From contig UQNC01000045.1 of NCBI GenBank assembly GCA_900542175.1, forward strand, positions 1 through 15,131: 15,131 bases of DNA. The letters run 5' to 3'. The notes under the pieces are model-generated. The model saw only the letters and a program-made list of their open reading frames with translations, did no database searches and had not been told where the DNA came from. Numbering within the stretch: the first letter of the stretch is position 1; the number at the start of each line of letters is the position of its first letter. Source of the DNA: an uncultured Collinsella sp. (GTDB lineage: Bacteria > Actinomycetota > Coriobacteriia > Coriobacteriales > Coriobacteriaceae). A program made the position numbers and the translations under genes. Shown here one piece after another: positions 1-6,457 of the stretch.

Positions 1-1856
1 AGAAGGCCGCAGCCGCAGCCGCCGCCGCTCGGGATGCTGCGGCGACCGCCGAGTCTGCAACCGCTGCCGATGCACCCGTCCAGGATGCTACGACTTCCGA
101 GGCCGCTCCCGCCGATGCCGAGCCCGCCGACGTCCGTCCCGGTCGCAGCCGTCGTACTGCTGCTAAGCGCACGTCCAAGGCCAAGGCTGCCAAGAAGGGT
201 GCGTCCGAGGATTCTGCCGAGACGACCGCCGATGCGTCGACTGATGTCGCCAAGGCCCAGGACGTCGAACAGCCTGCGTCCGAGAAGCCCAAGCGCGGTC
301 GTAAGAAGTCCGTTAAGGCCAAGGCGTCCGAGCAGCAGGATGTCGAAGCGCAGGTTGATTCTGGCGCCGAGGCCAATGACGCCGCCGCGGCCAATGTTGG
401 CACCGCCGCAACCGATGGTGCCGCCCCCGCTGAGGGCGAAGACGGCACTCGTCCCAACCGTCGCCAGCACAAGCGCAACGACGAGCGCAACGAGCGTAAG
501 GACGACCGCAACAACGACCGTCGCAACCGCCAGCGCGATCGCAAACAGCGCAACAAGGAGCGTAATGCCGCTCCCACCGAGCCCACGCTTTCGCGCGAGG
601 AACTCGCGGCCATGAAGGTCGCTGAGCTGCGCGAGAAGGCTAAGGAGTTCGAGATCGAGACGACCGGCAAGAAGAAGGCCGAGCTCGTCGAGGAAATCTA
701 CGTCACCGCTGCGAAGGCCGAGGGCTTCCGCGACATCAAGGGCATTCTGCAGATTCGCCCGGACAGCTCCGGCATCATCCACGCCCATGGCTACATGAAG
801 TCCAACGACGACGCCTTCGTGCCCGCCTACCTCATCCGCTCCGCGCGCCTGCGCACGGGCGACGTCATCGAGGGCTCGCTGCGTCCTTCGCGCGGCGGCG
901 ACAAGCGCGCCGGCCTCGCCAAAATCACGACCGTCAACGGTCTGGACCCCGAGCAGATTCGCAACCGTCCCAAGTTCGGCGACCTCACCCCGGTCTATCC
1001 CAACGAGCCGCTGCGCATGGAGCACGGCAAGGACTCTATTACCGGCCGCGCCATCGACATCGTGTCACCGATCGGCAAGGGCCAGCGCGGCCTGATCGTG
1101 TCCCCGCCCAAGGCCGGCAAGACCACGATCCTCAAGAAGATCTGCCAGTCTATCTCGATTAACAACCCCGAGGTGCACCTCATCTGCCTGCTCGTCGACG
1201 AGCGCCCCGAAGAGGTCACCGATATGCAGCGTTCCATCAAGGGCGAGGTTGTGGCGTCGACCTTCGATATGCCTGCCGACAACCACACCCGCGTGGCAGA
1301 GCTCGTCATCGAGCGCGCCAAGCGCATCGTAGAGCTGGGTGGCGACGTCGTGGTGGTGCTCGACTCCATCACGCGCCTCGCCCGCGCCTACAACTTGGCG
1401 GCGCCCGCCTCGGGCCGCATCCTTTCGGGCGGCGTCGATTCGGCGGCCCTATATCCGCCCAAGCGCTTCCTGGGTGCAGCCCGCAATATCGAGAACGGTG
1501 GCTCGCTTACCATCCTGGCCTCTGCCCTCATCGACACCGGTTCCAAGATGGACGAAGTCATCTTTGAGGAGTTCAAGGGCACCGGCAACATGGAGCTTAA
1601 GCTCGACCGCGACCTGGCCGACCGCCGCATCTTCCCGGCTATCGACCCCGTTGCCTCCGGTACGCGTAACGAGGACCTGTTGGTCGACGAGCAGATGCGT
1701 CCGTTTGTCTTTGGTCTGCGTCGCATTCTTGCCGGCATGAACAACACCGAGCGCGCAGCCGCATCGTTTATCAAGGGTCTTAAGGGCACCAACACCAACC
1801 AGGAGTTCCTGGTGCGTTCGGCCAAAAAACACAGCGACTACGAGCAGACGTTCTAG
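1..1856 (+). CDS. rho: Transcription termination factor Rho, 5'-truncated by window edge
   Basis: ATP-dependent RNA helicase that ends transcription at Rho-dependent sites; it acts as a cytoplasmic hexameric ring. The frame (codons from position 3) is open to the left edge, so the ATG at 612 is internal and the true start lies outside. 617 residues are visible. Residues 1-195 are low-complexity: first Ala/Glu/Asp-rich with Lys/Arg patches, then an Asn/Arg/Asp/Lys tract, all probably disordered. A Rho_N helical domain follows at about 197-243, then an OB/cold-shock RNA-binding domain at about 246-315. The ATPase core has Walker A PPKAGKTT (368-375), the catalytic-Glu segment LLVDERPEEVTDM, Walker B DVVVVLDSITRLARAYN, and the R-loop GGVDSAALYPPKRF. 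The core matches E. coli Rho closely. The RNP1-like stretch that reads DGFGFL in E. coli reads DSSGIIHA here, so primary-site RNA contacts may differ. Long N-terminal inserts are known in actinobacterial Rho. The gene is single and ends at a terminator 40 bp downstream. Confidence 0.97.
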   Translation, partial: KAAAAAAAARDAAATAESATAADAPVQDATTSEAAPADAEPADVRPGRSRRTAAKRTSKAKAAKKGASEDSAETTADASTDVAKAQDVEQPASEKPKRGRKKSVKAKASEQQDVEAQVDSGAEANDAAAANVGTAATDGAAPAEGEDGTRPNRRQHKRNDERNERKDDRNNDRRNRQRDRKQRNKERNAAPTEPTLSREELAAMKVAELREKAKEFEIETTGKKKAELVEEIYVTAAKAEGFRDIKGILQIRPDSSGIIHAHGYMKSNDDAFVPAYLIRSARLRTGDVIEGSLRPSRGGDKRAGLAKITTVNGLDPEQIRNRPKFGDLTPVYPNEPLRMEHGKDSITGRAIDIVSPIGKGQRGLIVSPPKAGKTTILKKICQSISINNPEVHLICLLVDERPEEVTDMQRSIKGEVVASTFDMPADNHTRVAELVIERAKRIVELGGDVVVVLDSITRLARAYNLAAPASGRILSGGVDSAALYPPKRFLGAARNIENGGSLTILASALIDTGSKMDEVIFEEFKGTGNMELKLDRDLADRRIFPAIDPVASGTRNEDLLVDEQMRPFVFGLRRILAGMNNTERAAASFIKGLKGTNTNQEFLVRSAKKHSDYEQTF

Positions 1857-1896
1857 GTTGTCATCCACGCGCAGCGATAGTCATCAATGCGATAAA

Positions 1897-1925
1897 GGGT
1901 CGGGGCTTTGAGCCTCGGCCCTTTT
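1897..1925 (+). terminator. Rho-independent terminator after rho
   Basis: An 11-bp stem (1897-1907 with 1911-1921, two G-T wobbles) has a 3-nt TTG loop and is followed by TTTT. It sits 40 bp past the rho stop. Because it needs no Rho, it would end rho transcription whatever the Rho level. Confidence 0.85.
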
Positions 1926-2004
1926 CTATAGCGCCGCTCCGCGCTTATTTTTGACCGTAAGACCGACGAGCAGCAGGTTTCCCGTTTCAATCCGACATCG
2001 TCAC

Positions 2005-2033
2005 TTGCAATCGACAGGACGGTTTCGCATAAT
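2005..2033 (+). promoter_or_regulatory. Sigma70-type promoter for the 2170 gene
   Basis: A -35 box TTGCAA (2005-2010), a 17-nt spacer and a -10 box CATAAT (2028-2033) form a good housekeeping promoter. The start point would be near 2040, leaving a leader of about 130 nt. It lies in the 313-bp gap between rho and the next gene. That gap otherwise holds the rho terminator and the leader structure at 2062-2112. I see nothing in 1926-2004. Confidence 0.6.
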
Positions 2034-2061
2034 AACTTTTAAGCTTCGCGACGGAAAACGC

Positions 2062-2112
2062 AGATGAAACGAACCATATACCGTTGCTTTGGGGCATAGC
2101 CCCGCTTCATCT
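2062..2112 (+). promoter_or_regulatory. Structured 5' leader upstream of the 2170 gene
   Basis: A 7-bp outer stem, AGATGAA (2062-2068) with TTCATCT (2106-2112), encloses a GGGGC-ATA-GCCCC hairpin (2091-2103). A weak third arm, ACG (2069-2071) with CGT (2082-2084), is possible, which would give a three-way junction. It lies between the candidate promoter and the start codon. It matches no riboswitch class that I recognise. Confidence 0.3.
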
Positions 2113-2169
2113 TCTCTCGCGCAGCCAACTGAATGATGCGATTTGGGTGCTGGAAGATGGGGAGAGCTC

Positions 2170-3570
2170 ATGGCTTCTTCTGATGCAACACAACGAGCAG
2201 TCCTTGCCGGACTTTCGTGCGGGATCGGCCTTGCCGCTCCCGTGGTTATGTATGCCGCGACGCTGCCGTTTTCGTCGGTGAACGAGACGGTCGTGGCGGG
2301 TGCAGTTCCCTTCGCCGTGGGCGCGGTGGCGGGCGTGGGTATCTATGCCGCCTCGCTGGGTATCTCCGAGTATCGTGCGCAGCGTGAAGAGCGTCTGTTC
2401 CAGCCCGATGCCATGGGCGGTGCCGCCAATCTCAATCAGCATCAAAGCGAGTTCAAGACCGCCTCGATTCCAGCTCAGCAGCAGGATGCGATTCCGTACG
2501 CTGCGGCTTCTGCTTCTCAGGCTCAGTCGGAGCAGTCTACCTCGGCATTCCTTTCCGGCCTGACTGGTGCGTTCCAGCGCCGTCATGCCGATGATGGTGT
2601 CCCTACCATCGCTCGAGCCGCAGATGCTATGGACGAGGCCGAGGCTTGGTCCATGATCGACAGCATGCTCGACGACGATTCGCCGGTGAGCTGCGACCCT
2701 GCACGCTCGCGCGACGTCTATCAAGTCGCCATCGACGAGCTCACCAACGGCGGGCAGACCGGCTCCTTCAATCGCGATGATATCGCCGCCGCGGCACGCG
2801 CCGTGTCGGGCTCCCAGGCCGCCCCTGCGGGCAGCACGGCGGCTTTCGTGGCACTCGTTGCCAATGCGGCGGTCAATAACGCCTACAGCGCTACCTCGGC
2901 GGACGCGAACGCTTCTGCCGATAATTCGTACGTTGATGAAGCCATGACCGCGGACGAGGAGGCTGTTGCCGCCCGCCGTGCCGCCGAAAGCTCGCTTTGG
3001 GGCGCTCCTGCCCAGCAGCAGGCGGCTGAGGCTGCGCCGTACAATGCAAACCTCGCCAGCATGCCTATCATCTCCGGTGCCGCGGGCATCGATCTCGATG
3101 ACCTCGATGAGCCTGCAGCCATCACCGCATCGATTGATGCCCAAGATCGCATCGACACCGGCGACCTTCCGGACGCCTCGCTCGAGGTTGATGTCCCCAT
3201 GGCCGATTACTCGGGCCACGAGGGTATGTGGGCCGCCGCCACCGCGATTCTGGATGAGATTGACGAGCCTGCTCCTGTTTCAGCCCCCGCTCCCGTCGCT
3301 GCCCCTCAGCCTGCTGCCCCCGCCTATGTCGGCCGTCACAGCGCTGTGTTCCCCGAGGATACTGCCCGTATCTCGCGTGAGAGCATCGAGCGGGCCGAGG
3401 CTATTGCCGCCGGCATTATGGAAAATCGTCGTCACGAGCGCGTCAATCAGATCCTCGAGGAAGAGATCGAGCGTCTTCAGTCCTCTACCGCCAAGCGTAC
3501 GGGCCGTGCTTATCTGAGCGTTATCGAGGGCGGTACCGCCAGCTTCGCGCCGCTCCGTGCGGAGGCATAA
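2170..3570 (+). CDS. Membrane-anchored Ala-rich acidic protein of unknown function
   Basis: I do not recognise a family for this 466-residue protein. The start is the ATG at 2170, preceded by GGAGAG at good spacing; a TTG at 2143 in the same frame is less likely. Two hydrophobic segments near the N-terminus (about 8-31 and 39-60, rich in Ala, Gly and Val) should form a membrane hairpin. A basic stretch, EYRAQREER, follows the second. The rest, about 75-466, is long, Ala/Asp/Glu/Ser/Gln-rich and soluble, with Pro/Ala repeats around 365-385. A charged, probably coiled-coil segment comes at about 400-445 (SIERAEAIAAGIMENRRHE, then VNQILEEEIERLQ). The last residues, YLSVIEGGTASF, are more ordered and may be a binding motif. 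The vanZ-like gene follows with 7 bp between the stop and its preferred start, so the two are probably one transcript. A cell-envelope scaffold is possible but only a guess. Confidence 0.75.
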   Translation: MASSDATQRAVLAGLSCGIGLAAPVVMYAATLPFSSVNETVVAGAVPFAVGAVAGVGIYAASLGISEYRAQREERLFQPDAMGGAANLNQHQSEFKTASIPAQQQDAIPYAAASASQAQSEQSTSAFLSGLTGAFQRRHADDGVPTIARAADAMDEAEAWSMIDSMLDDDSPVSCDPARSRDVYQVAIDELTNGGQTGSFNRDDIAAAARAVSGSQAAPAGSTAAFVALVANAAVNNAYSATSADANASADNSYVDEAMTADEEAVAARRAAESSLWGAPAQQQAAEAAPYNANLASMPIISGAAGIDLDDLDEPAAITASIDAQDRIDTGDLPDASLEVDVPMADYSGHEGMWAAATAILDEIDEPAPVSAPAPVAAPQPAAPAYVGRHSAVFPEDTARISRESIERAEAIAAGIMENRRHERVNQILEEEIERLQSSTAKRTGRAYLSVIEGGTASFAPLRAEA

Positions 3571-3577
3571 CTTCTGC

Positions 3578-4027
3578 ATGGTTAAGATCAATCGAAAATG
3601 GGCGGTCGTAACCTGCCTGATGGCGCTCTTGATCTGGGGCAATTCGCTGGTTCCCGGCTCGGGGTCGGGCTCACTGAGCCTAACGGTCATGGAAGCTATC
3701 CGCGGTTTCCTGCACGGCGTGGGACTTCCATATGAATGGGTGACCAACTTTGTTGTTCGTAAGTGCGCGCATTTTACCGAGTATTTGGTGCTCGGCATCC
3801 TGGCAACGCACGCCTTTGATTTTGAGGGCCGACGCACCTTTGACGTGCTGCTGCCCACGGCAGTGTTCCTGCTGCTGATTCCCTCGATCGACGAGACGAT
3901 TCAGCTCTTTGTGCCGGGACGCGCCGGCATGATCACTGATGTGATGATCGACTGCTGTGGAGCGGCAACGGGCGTTGTGCTCCGATATCTCTTACGGTCG
4001 CTGATGTGCGCCAAAAAGGCCGCCTAA
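3578..4027 (+). CDS. VanZ-like family membrane protein
   Basis: A 149-residue integral membrane protein with the VanZ-like signature. RKCAHFTEY (61-69) precedes a membrane helix, and IDETIQLFVPGRAGMITDVMID (104-125) carries the family's DE-Q-PGR-D-D pattern. Four hydrophobic segments fit about 8-25, 67-80, 90-104 and 122-140. VanZ gives low-level teicoplanin resistance in enterococci, but most relatives, including short chromosomal ones like this, have no proven role; cell-envelope physiology is assumed. ATG 3578 is chosen because GGAGG lies at 3561-3565. A GTG at 3557 would overlap the upstream gene and bury that Shine-Dalgarno. The gene is probably co-transcribed with the membrane-anchored protein before it. 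Its final codons form the 5' arm of the terminator. Confidence 0.88.
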   Translation: MVKINRKWAVVTCLMALLIWGNSLVPGSGSGSLSLTVMEAIRGFLHGVGLPYEWVTNFVVRKCAHFTEYLVLGILATHAFDFEGRRTFDVLLPTAVFLLLIPSIDETIQLFVPGRAGMITDVMIDCCGAATGVVLRYLLRSLMCAKKAA

Positions 4028-4060
4028 GGACGCATTGTTTGGTCCTAGGCGGCCTTTTTT
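4018..4060 (+). terminator. Bidirectional terminator overlapping the vanZ-like stop codon
   Basis: GGCCGCCTA and GGAC (4018-4031, one bulged A) pair with GTCCTAGGCGGCC (4042-4054), and TTTTTT follows. The 5' arm includes the last vanZ-like codons and its TAA (4025-4027). On the opposite strand the same stem is followed by five Ts, so it can also stop transcripts from the minus-strand genes that end at 4143. Confidence 0.88.
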
Positions 4061-4142
4061 ATTGGAGGGCTTATATGAGGTGTGGCGGCGTCGTTCCATA
4101 GGTCGGATTTGCCGGGTGCGCCACGCCCTGTGGGTGCGTCTG

Positions 4143-4580
4143 TTACTGAAGCGCCTGTGCGCCTAGGGCCAGGCAGCCCATGATGCCCTGCTTGCCCTCG
4201 AGGCTGTTGTTGACGATGTAGGTATCGATGTCGTTGACCTCGGGCGTGACGATGTAGCCGTTGAGCATCTCGGCGCACTTCTTGCGCGCGAGCGGCACGA
4301 TGGGGGTGTGGTCGGCCACGCCGCCACCGATGACGATCTTTTGCGGTGCGTAGCACAGGATGTAGGTCATGAGCGCCTGCGCCAGATAGCCGGCGAGCAG
4401 GTCCATGGCCTCCGGGTCATCGGCCATCTCTCCGGCGCTCTTGCCACCCCAGCGCTTTTTGACGCCGGGACCGGCGATGAGGCCCTCGAGGCAGTTGTCG
4501 TGGAAGGGGCAGCCGCTGTGCTCGCCGATGGTGTCGCGCGGGTCGCGCGTGACCAGGATGTGGCCGGCCTCGGGGTGCAT
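4143..4580 (-). pseudogene. ROK-family sugar kinase, C-terminal fragment (5' deleted)
   Basis: 145 residues match only the second half of ROK-family kinases (fructokinase/glucokinase type, normally about 290-310 residues). The fragment starts at HPEAGH, the conserved H-P-E-x-G-H sugar/zinc motif. It then has the cysteine/histidine zinc motif GCPFHDNC followed by LEGLIAGP, and IVIGGGVADH, and ends normally. The N-terminal half, with the ATP-binding DxGGT motif and catalytic Asp, is missing. An in-frame TAA directly precedes the ATG, and no Shine-Dalgarno is visible. The aminotransferase stop is only 17 bp upstream. This looks like a deletion that removed the first half and brought the remnant next to the aminotransferase gene, although an assembly join could look the same. 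It could still be translated by read-through but cannot be an active kinase alone. Confidence 0.8.
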
Positions 4581-4597
4581 TTAGTGCCGGGCCGTCC

Positions 4598-5779
4598 TTA
4601 CCCGCGCGGTTTGATTTTATCACGCAGGAACTTGAGGTTCTCCAGTGCTGCGTTGAGCGTCTCGTCTCGCTTGGCAAAGTGGAAGCGGATGAGGTGGTTG
4701 ACGGGCTCGCGGAAGAAGCTGGAGCCCGGAACGGAGCCCACGCCCACCTTGGAGGCCAGATCCTCGCAGAAGTCGAGGTCGCTGTCATAGCCAAACTCAG
4801 AGATGTCCATCATCACGTAGTACGCGCCCTGCGGCACGTTGTGCGTGAGGCCGATGCTGTCGAGTCCCTGACAGAATAGGTCGCGCTTGGCGGTGTAGAG
4901 GTCGAGGACCTCCTGGTAATAACTGTCGTCGAAATTGAGGGCAGTGACGACGGCTTCCTGCAGGGGCGCGGCGGCGCCGACGGTGAGGAAGTCGTGGACC
5001 TTTTTGATACGCTCGGTGATCTGGGCTGGGGCAATGGTGTAGCCCAGGCGCCAGCCGGTGATGGAGTACGTCTTAGACAGCGAGCTGCAGCTGATGGTTC
5101 GCTCGAACATGCCGGGCAGCGTGGCCATATAGACGTGCTCGTGGGGAGCGTAGACGATGTGCTCGTACACCTCGTCGGTGATGCAGTAGGCGTCGTACTT
5201 CTTGCACAGGTCGGCAATAAAAGTGAGCTCCTCGCGCGTAAAGACCTTGCCACAGGGGTTGGACGGGTTGCATAGGACGATCGCCTTGGGATCGTTGTCG
5301 CGGAAGGCCGCCTCGAGGACCTCACGGTCGAAGTCAAAGGTGGGCGGGTTGAGCGGCACATAGATGGGCTCGGCGCCCGAGAGAATGGTGTCAGCGCCGT
5401 AGTTCTCGTAGAACGGCGAGAAAATGACGACCTTGTCGCCGGGGTTCGTGACCGTCATCATGGCGGCCATCATGGCCTCGGTGGAGCCGCAGGTGACTAC
5501 AATATTCTCGTTGGGGTTGATCGGCATGCCCATAAAGTGCTCCTGCTTGGCGGCAAGCGCCTCGCGCATGGCCTGAGAGCCCCAGGTGATGGAGTACTGG
5601 TGGTAGAGCGGCTTGGGATCGGTGGCGATGGTGCTGAGGCTATCGAGCAGCTGCGCCGGGGGATCAAAGTCGGGGAAGCCCTGTGACAGGTTGACGGCGC
5701 CATACTTGTTGGAGATGCGCGTCATGCGACGGATGACGGAATCGGTAAACGTTGCCGTGCGGTTGGAGAGTTCTTTCAT
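4598..5779 (-). CDS. PLP-dependent class I aminotransferase
   Basis: 393-residue cytoplasmic aminotransferase of fold type I. VNLSQGFPDFDPP near residues 29-41 is typical of the kynurenine/methionine aminotransferase branch (YbdL/KAT-like). NPSNPCG at about 171-177 carries the PLP-contacting Asn. TDEVYEHIVY (about 201-210) holds the PLP Asp and Tyr. SLSKTYSITGWRLGY has the Schiff-base Lys at about 236, and LIRFHFAK carries the substrate-carboxylate Arg. All catalytic residues are present. ATG 5779 is preferred to the ATG at 5797 because AAAGGA lies 5 nt upstream of it; the longer frame would include the Shine-Dalgarno. The amino-acid substrate cannot be told from sequence. A 12-bp inverted repeat in the leader overlaps the Shine-Dalgarno. 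The ROK remnant follows immediately. Confidence 0.93.
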   Translation of the reverse strand: MKELSNRTATFTDSVIRRMTRISNKYGAVNLSQGFPDFDPPAQLLDSLSTIATDPKPLYHQYSITWGSQAMREALAAKQEHFMGMPINPNENIVVTCGSTEAMMAAMMTVTNPGDKVVIFSPFYENYGADTILSGAEPIYVPLNPPTFDFDREVLEAAFRDNDPKAIVLCNPSNPCGKVFTREELTFIADLCKKYDAYCITDEVYEHIVYAPHEHVYMATLPGMFERTISCSSLSKTYSITGWRLGYTIAPAQITERIKKVHDFLTVGAAAPLQEAVVTALNFDDSYYQEVLDLYTAKRDLFCQGLDSIGLTHNVPQGAYYVMMDISEFGYDSDLDFCEDLASKVGVGSVPGSSFFREPVNHLIRFHFAKRDETLNAALENLKFLRDKIKPRG

Positions 5780-5787
5780 GCCGGTCC

Positions 5788-5847
5788 TTTCGAGCATTTG
5801 CAGTGGGGCAAGTTTACTCCTATGAAACCGGTGGGAAATGCTCGAAA
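5788..5847 (-). promoter_or_regulatory. Leader hairpin masking the aminotransferase Shine-Dalgarno
   Basis: TTTCGAGCATTT (plus strand 5788-5799) and AAATGCTCGAAA (5836-5847) are a perfect 12-bp inverted repeat separated by 36 nt. In the minus-strand mRNA the downstream arm runs into the AAAGGA Shine-Dalgarno just before ATG 5779, so pairing would mask part of the ribosome site. A small GTTT/AAAC stem fits inside the loop. It could instead be a protein-binding operator. Confidence 0.4.
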
Positions 5848-5863
5848 TGGTCTCGAAAAACTC

Positions 5864-5882
5864 TTTTCAAAATTCTTGAAAA
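5864..5882. promoter_or_regulatory. Inverted repeat, candidate operator
   Basis: TTTTCAA, 5 nt, then TTGAAAA is a perfect 7-bp dyad in the 165-bp divergent gap between the aminotransferase gene and the tRNA cluster. It is placed to affect either promoter. The regulator is unknown. Confidence 0.3.
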
Positions 5883-5889
5883 TTGGGGC

Positions 5890-5918
5890 TTGCATCGCGT
5901 GGCGTTCCTTGCAATAAT
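5890..5918 (+). promoter_or_regulatory. Promoter for the tRNA cluster
   Basis: A -35 box TTGCAT (5890-5895), a 17-nt spacer and a -10 box AATAAT (5913-5918) lie 27 bp upstream of tRNA-His. This is a plausible sigma70 promoter for the His-Lys-Lys transcript. Confidence 0.5.
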
Positions 5919-5944
5919 AGTCGAGCGCGAAGCGCACAGGACAC

Positions 5945-6022
5945 GGTGGGTGTAGCTCAGTTGGCTAGAGCGACGGGTTGTGGTCCCGTAGGTCGAGGGT
6001 TCGAGTCCCTTTACCCACCCCA
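5945..6022 (+). tRNA. tRNA-His (anticodon GTG)
   Basis: A full cloverleaf is visible: acceptor GTGGGTG with TACCCAC, D-arm GCTC/GAGC, anticodon stem ACGGG/CCCGT around TTGTGGT, and T-arm GAGGG-TTCGAGT-CCCTT. The extra G at 5945 (G-1) faces discriminator C at 6019, the hallmark of tRNA-His. CCA is encoded (6020-6022). First gene of the tRNA cluster. Confidence 0.97.
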
Positions 6023-6044
6023 GTTCTTGCTTCGTGTTGATATC

Positions 6045-6120
6045 GGGTCGTTAGCTCAGTTGGTAGAGCAGGGGACTCTTAATCCCAAGGTCCAGGGTTC
6101 GACCCCCTGACGGCCCACCA
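6045..6120 (+). tRNA. tRNA-Lys (anticodon CTT), copy 1
   Basis: Acceptor GGGTCGT pairs with ACGGCCC, the D-arm is GCTC/GAGC, the anticodon loop is CTCTTAA, and the T-arm is CAGGG-TTCGACC-CCCTG, with encoded CCA. The top pair of the anticodon stem (27-43) is a G-A mismatch, also present in copy 2. It lies 22 bp after tRNA-His in the same orientation. Confidence 0.96.
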
Positions 6121-6133
6121 CACGATATCTCCT

Positions 6134-6163
6134 CTAAAGTCCGCTACGACGGACTTTAGCTTT
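6134..6163 (+). terminator. Hairpin between the two tRNA-Lys genes (weak terminator or processing signal)
   Basis: A perfect 10-bp stem, CTAAAGTCCG (6134-6143) with CGGACTTTAG (6150-6159), has a 6-nt loop and is followed by CTTT directly before tRNA-Lys copy 2. The short T-run suggests partial termination or an RNase processing signal. Confidence 0.5.
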
Positions 6164-6239
6164 GGGTCGTTAGCTCAGTTGGTAGAGCAGGGGACTCTTA
6201 ATCCCAAGGTCCAGGGTTCGACCCCCTGACGGCCCACCC
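6164..6239 (+). tRNA. tRNA-Lys (anticodon CTT), copy 2
   Basis: Identical to copy 1 over 75 nt. The last base differs: after discriminator A6236 the sequence is CCC instead of CCA (6237-6239), so the 3' A would have to be supplied or repaired by the CCA-adding enzyme. The first 17 bases of its downstream flank match the region after the third tRNA-end copy at 6397. Confidence 0.93.
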
Positions 6240-6306
6240 AAAGTATGTTAAAGCGACTGGCTTAGGCTGGTCGCTTTTTTGTTGACCTCGCATGGGGTCG
6301 AACCCG
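6220..6306 (+). repeat. 87-bp tRNA-end/terminator repeat unit, copy A
   Basis: This unit runs from the T-loop of tRNA-Lys copy 2 through its terminator to a conserved CATGGGGTCGAACCCG end. Unit B (6397-6483) has the same length and the same two ends, but the terminator stem between them differs. The distal part forms a hairpin, CCTCG (6286-6290) with CGGGG (6308-6312), capped by GGGT-CGA-ACCC. Confidence 0.75.
6251..6280 (+). terminator. Terminator of the tRNA cluster
   Basis: An 11-bp stem, AAGCGACTGGC with GCTGGTCGCTT (6251-6276), has a TTAG loop and runs into TTTTTT. It is 12 bp past tRNA-Lys copy 2. Confidence 0.88.
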
Positions 6307-6311
6307 TCGGG

Positions 6312-6395
6312 GCGCGAAGCTGAGGAAATGCGTAAGCATTTACCAGCGCAGCGCGCAAGGCGCAAAGCGCCGAAGCGGCCGCCTGCAAAGCAGGC
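6312..6395. repeat. Cluster of small GC-rich hairpins between units A and B
   Basis: Three back-to-back dyads are visible. AAATGC-GTAA-GCATTT (6326-6341) is nested in GCTG/CAGC (6319-6322, 6344-6347) and GCGCG/CGCGC. GGCGC-AAA-GCGCC (6359-6371) and GCCTGC-AAA-GCAGGC (6381-6395) follow. The last two share a GC-AAA-GC apex. No open reading frame is credible here. They resemble REP/BIME-type elements, but only one array is seen. Confidence 0.5.
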
Positions 6396-6396
6396 T

Positions 6397-6416
6397 GACC
6401 CCCTGACGGCCCACCA
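6397..6416 (+). repeat. Duplicated tRNA-Lys 3' end (possible attachment-site core)
   Basis: 20 bases are identical to the last 20 of tRNA-Lys copy 1 (6101-6120), from the 3' half of the T-arm through CCA, with no tRNA body in front. A tRNA 3'-end duplicate like this is what tRNA-targeting integrases leave. No integrase gene is present in the window. Confidence 0.6.
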
Positions 6417-6426
6417 AAGCATGTTA

Positions 6427-6457
6427 AGACGGTCAGCGATAGTTGACCGTCTTTTTT
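6427..6457 (+). terminator. Terminator hairpin in unit B
   Basis: A 10-bp stem, AGACGGTCAG (6427-6436) with TTGACCGTCT (6443-6452, one wobble), is followed by TTTTTT. With no tRNA body upstream its plus-strand role is unclear. It may also end the dinD transcript on the minus strand, although only TT follows there. Confidence 0.75.

Noticed and set aside
34..615. 193-residue plus-strand frame in the rho 5' region
   Set aside because: Arg/Pro/Ser-rich shift of the rho frame, which reads open through the whole stretch.
2107..3219. 370-residue minus-strand frame antisense to the membrane-anchored protein
   Set aside because: Arg/Gly/His-rich with no domain. The plus frame has a promoter, a Shine-Dalgarno and membrane helices.
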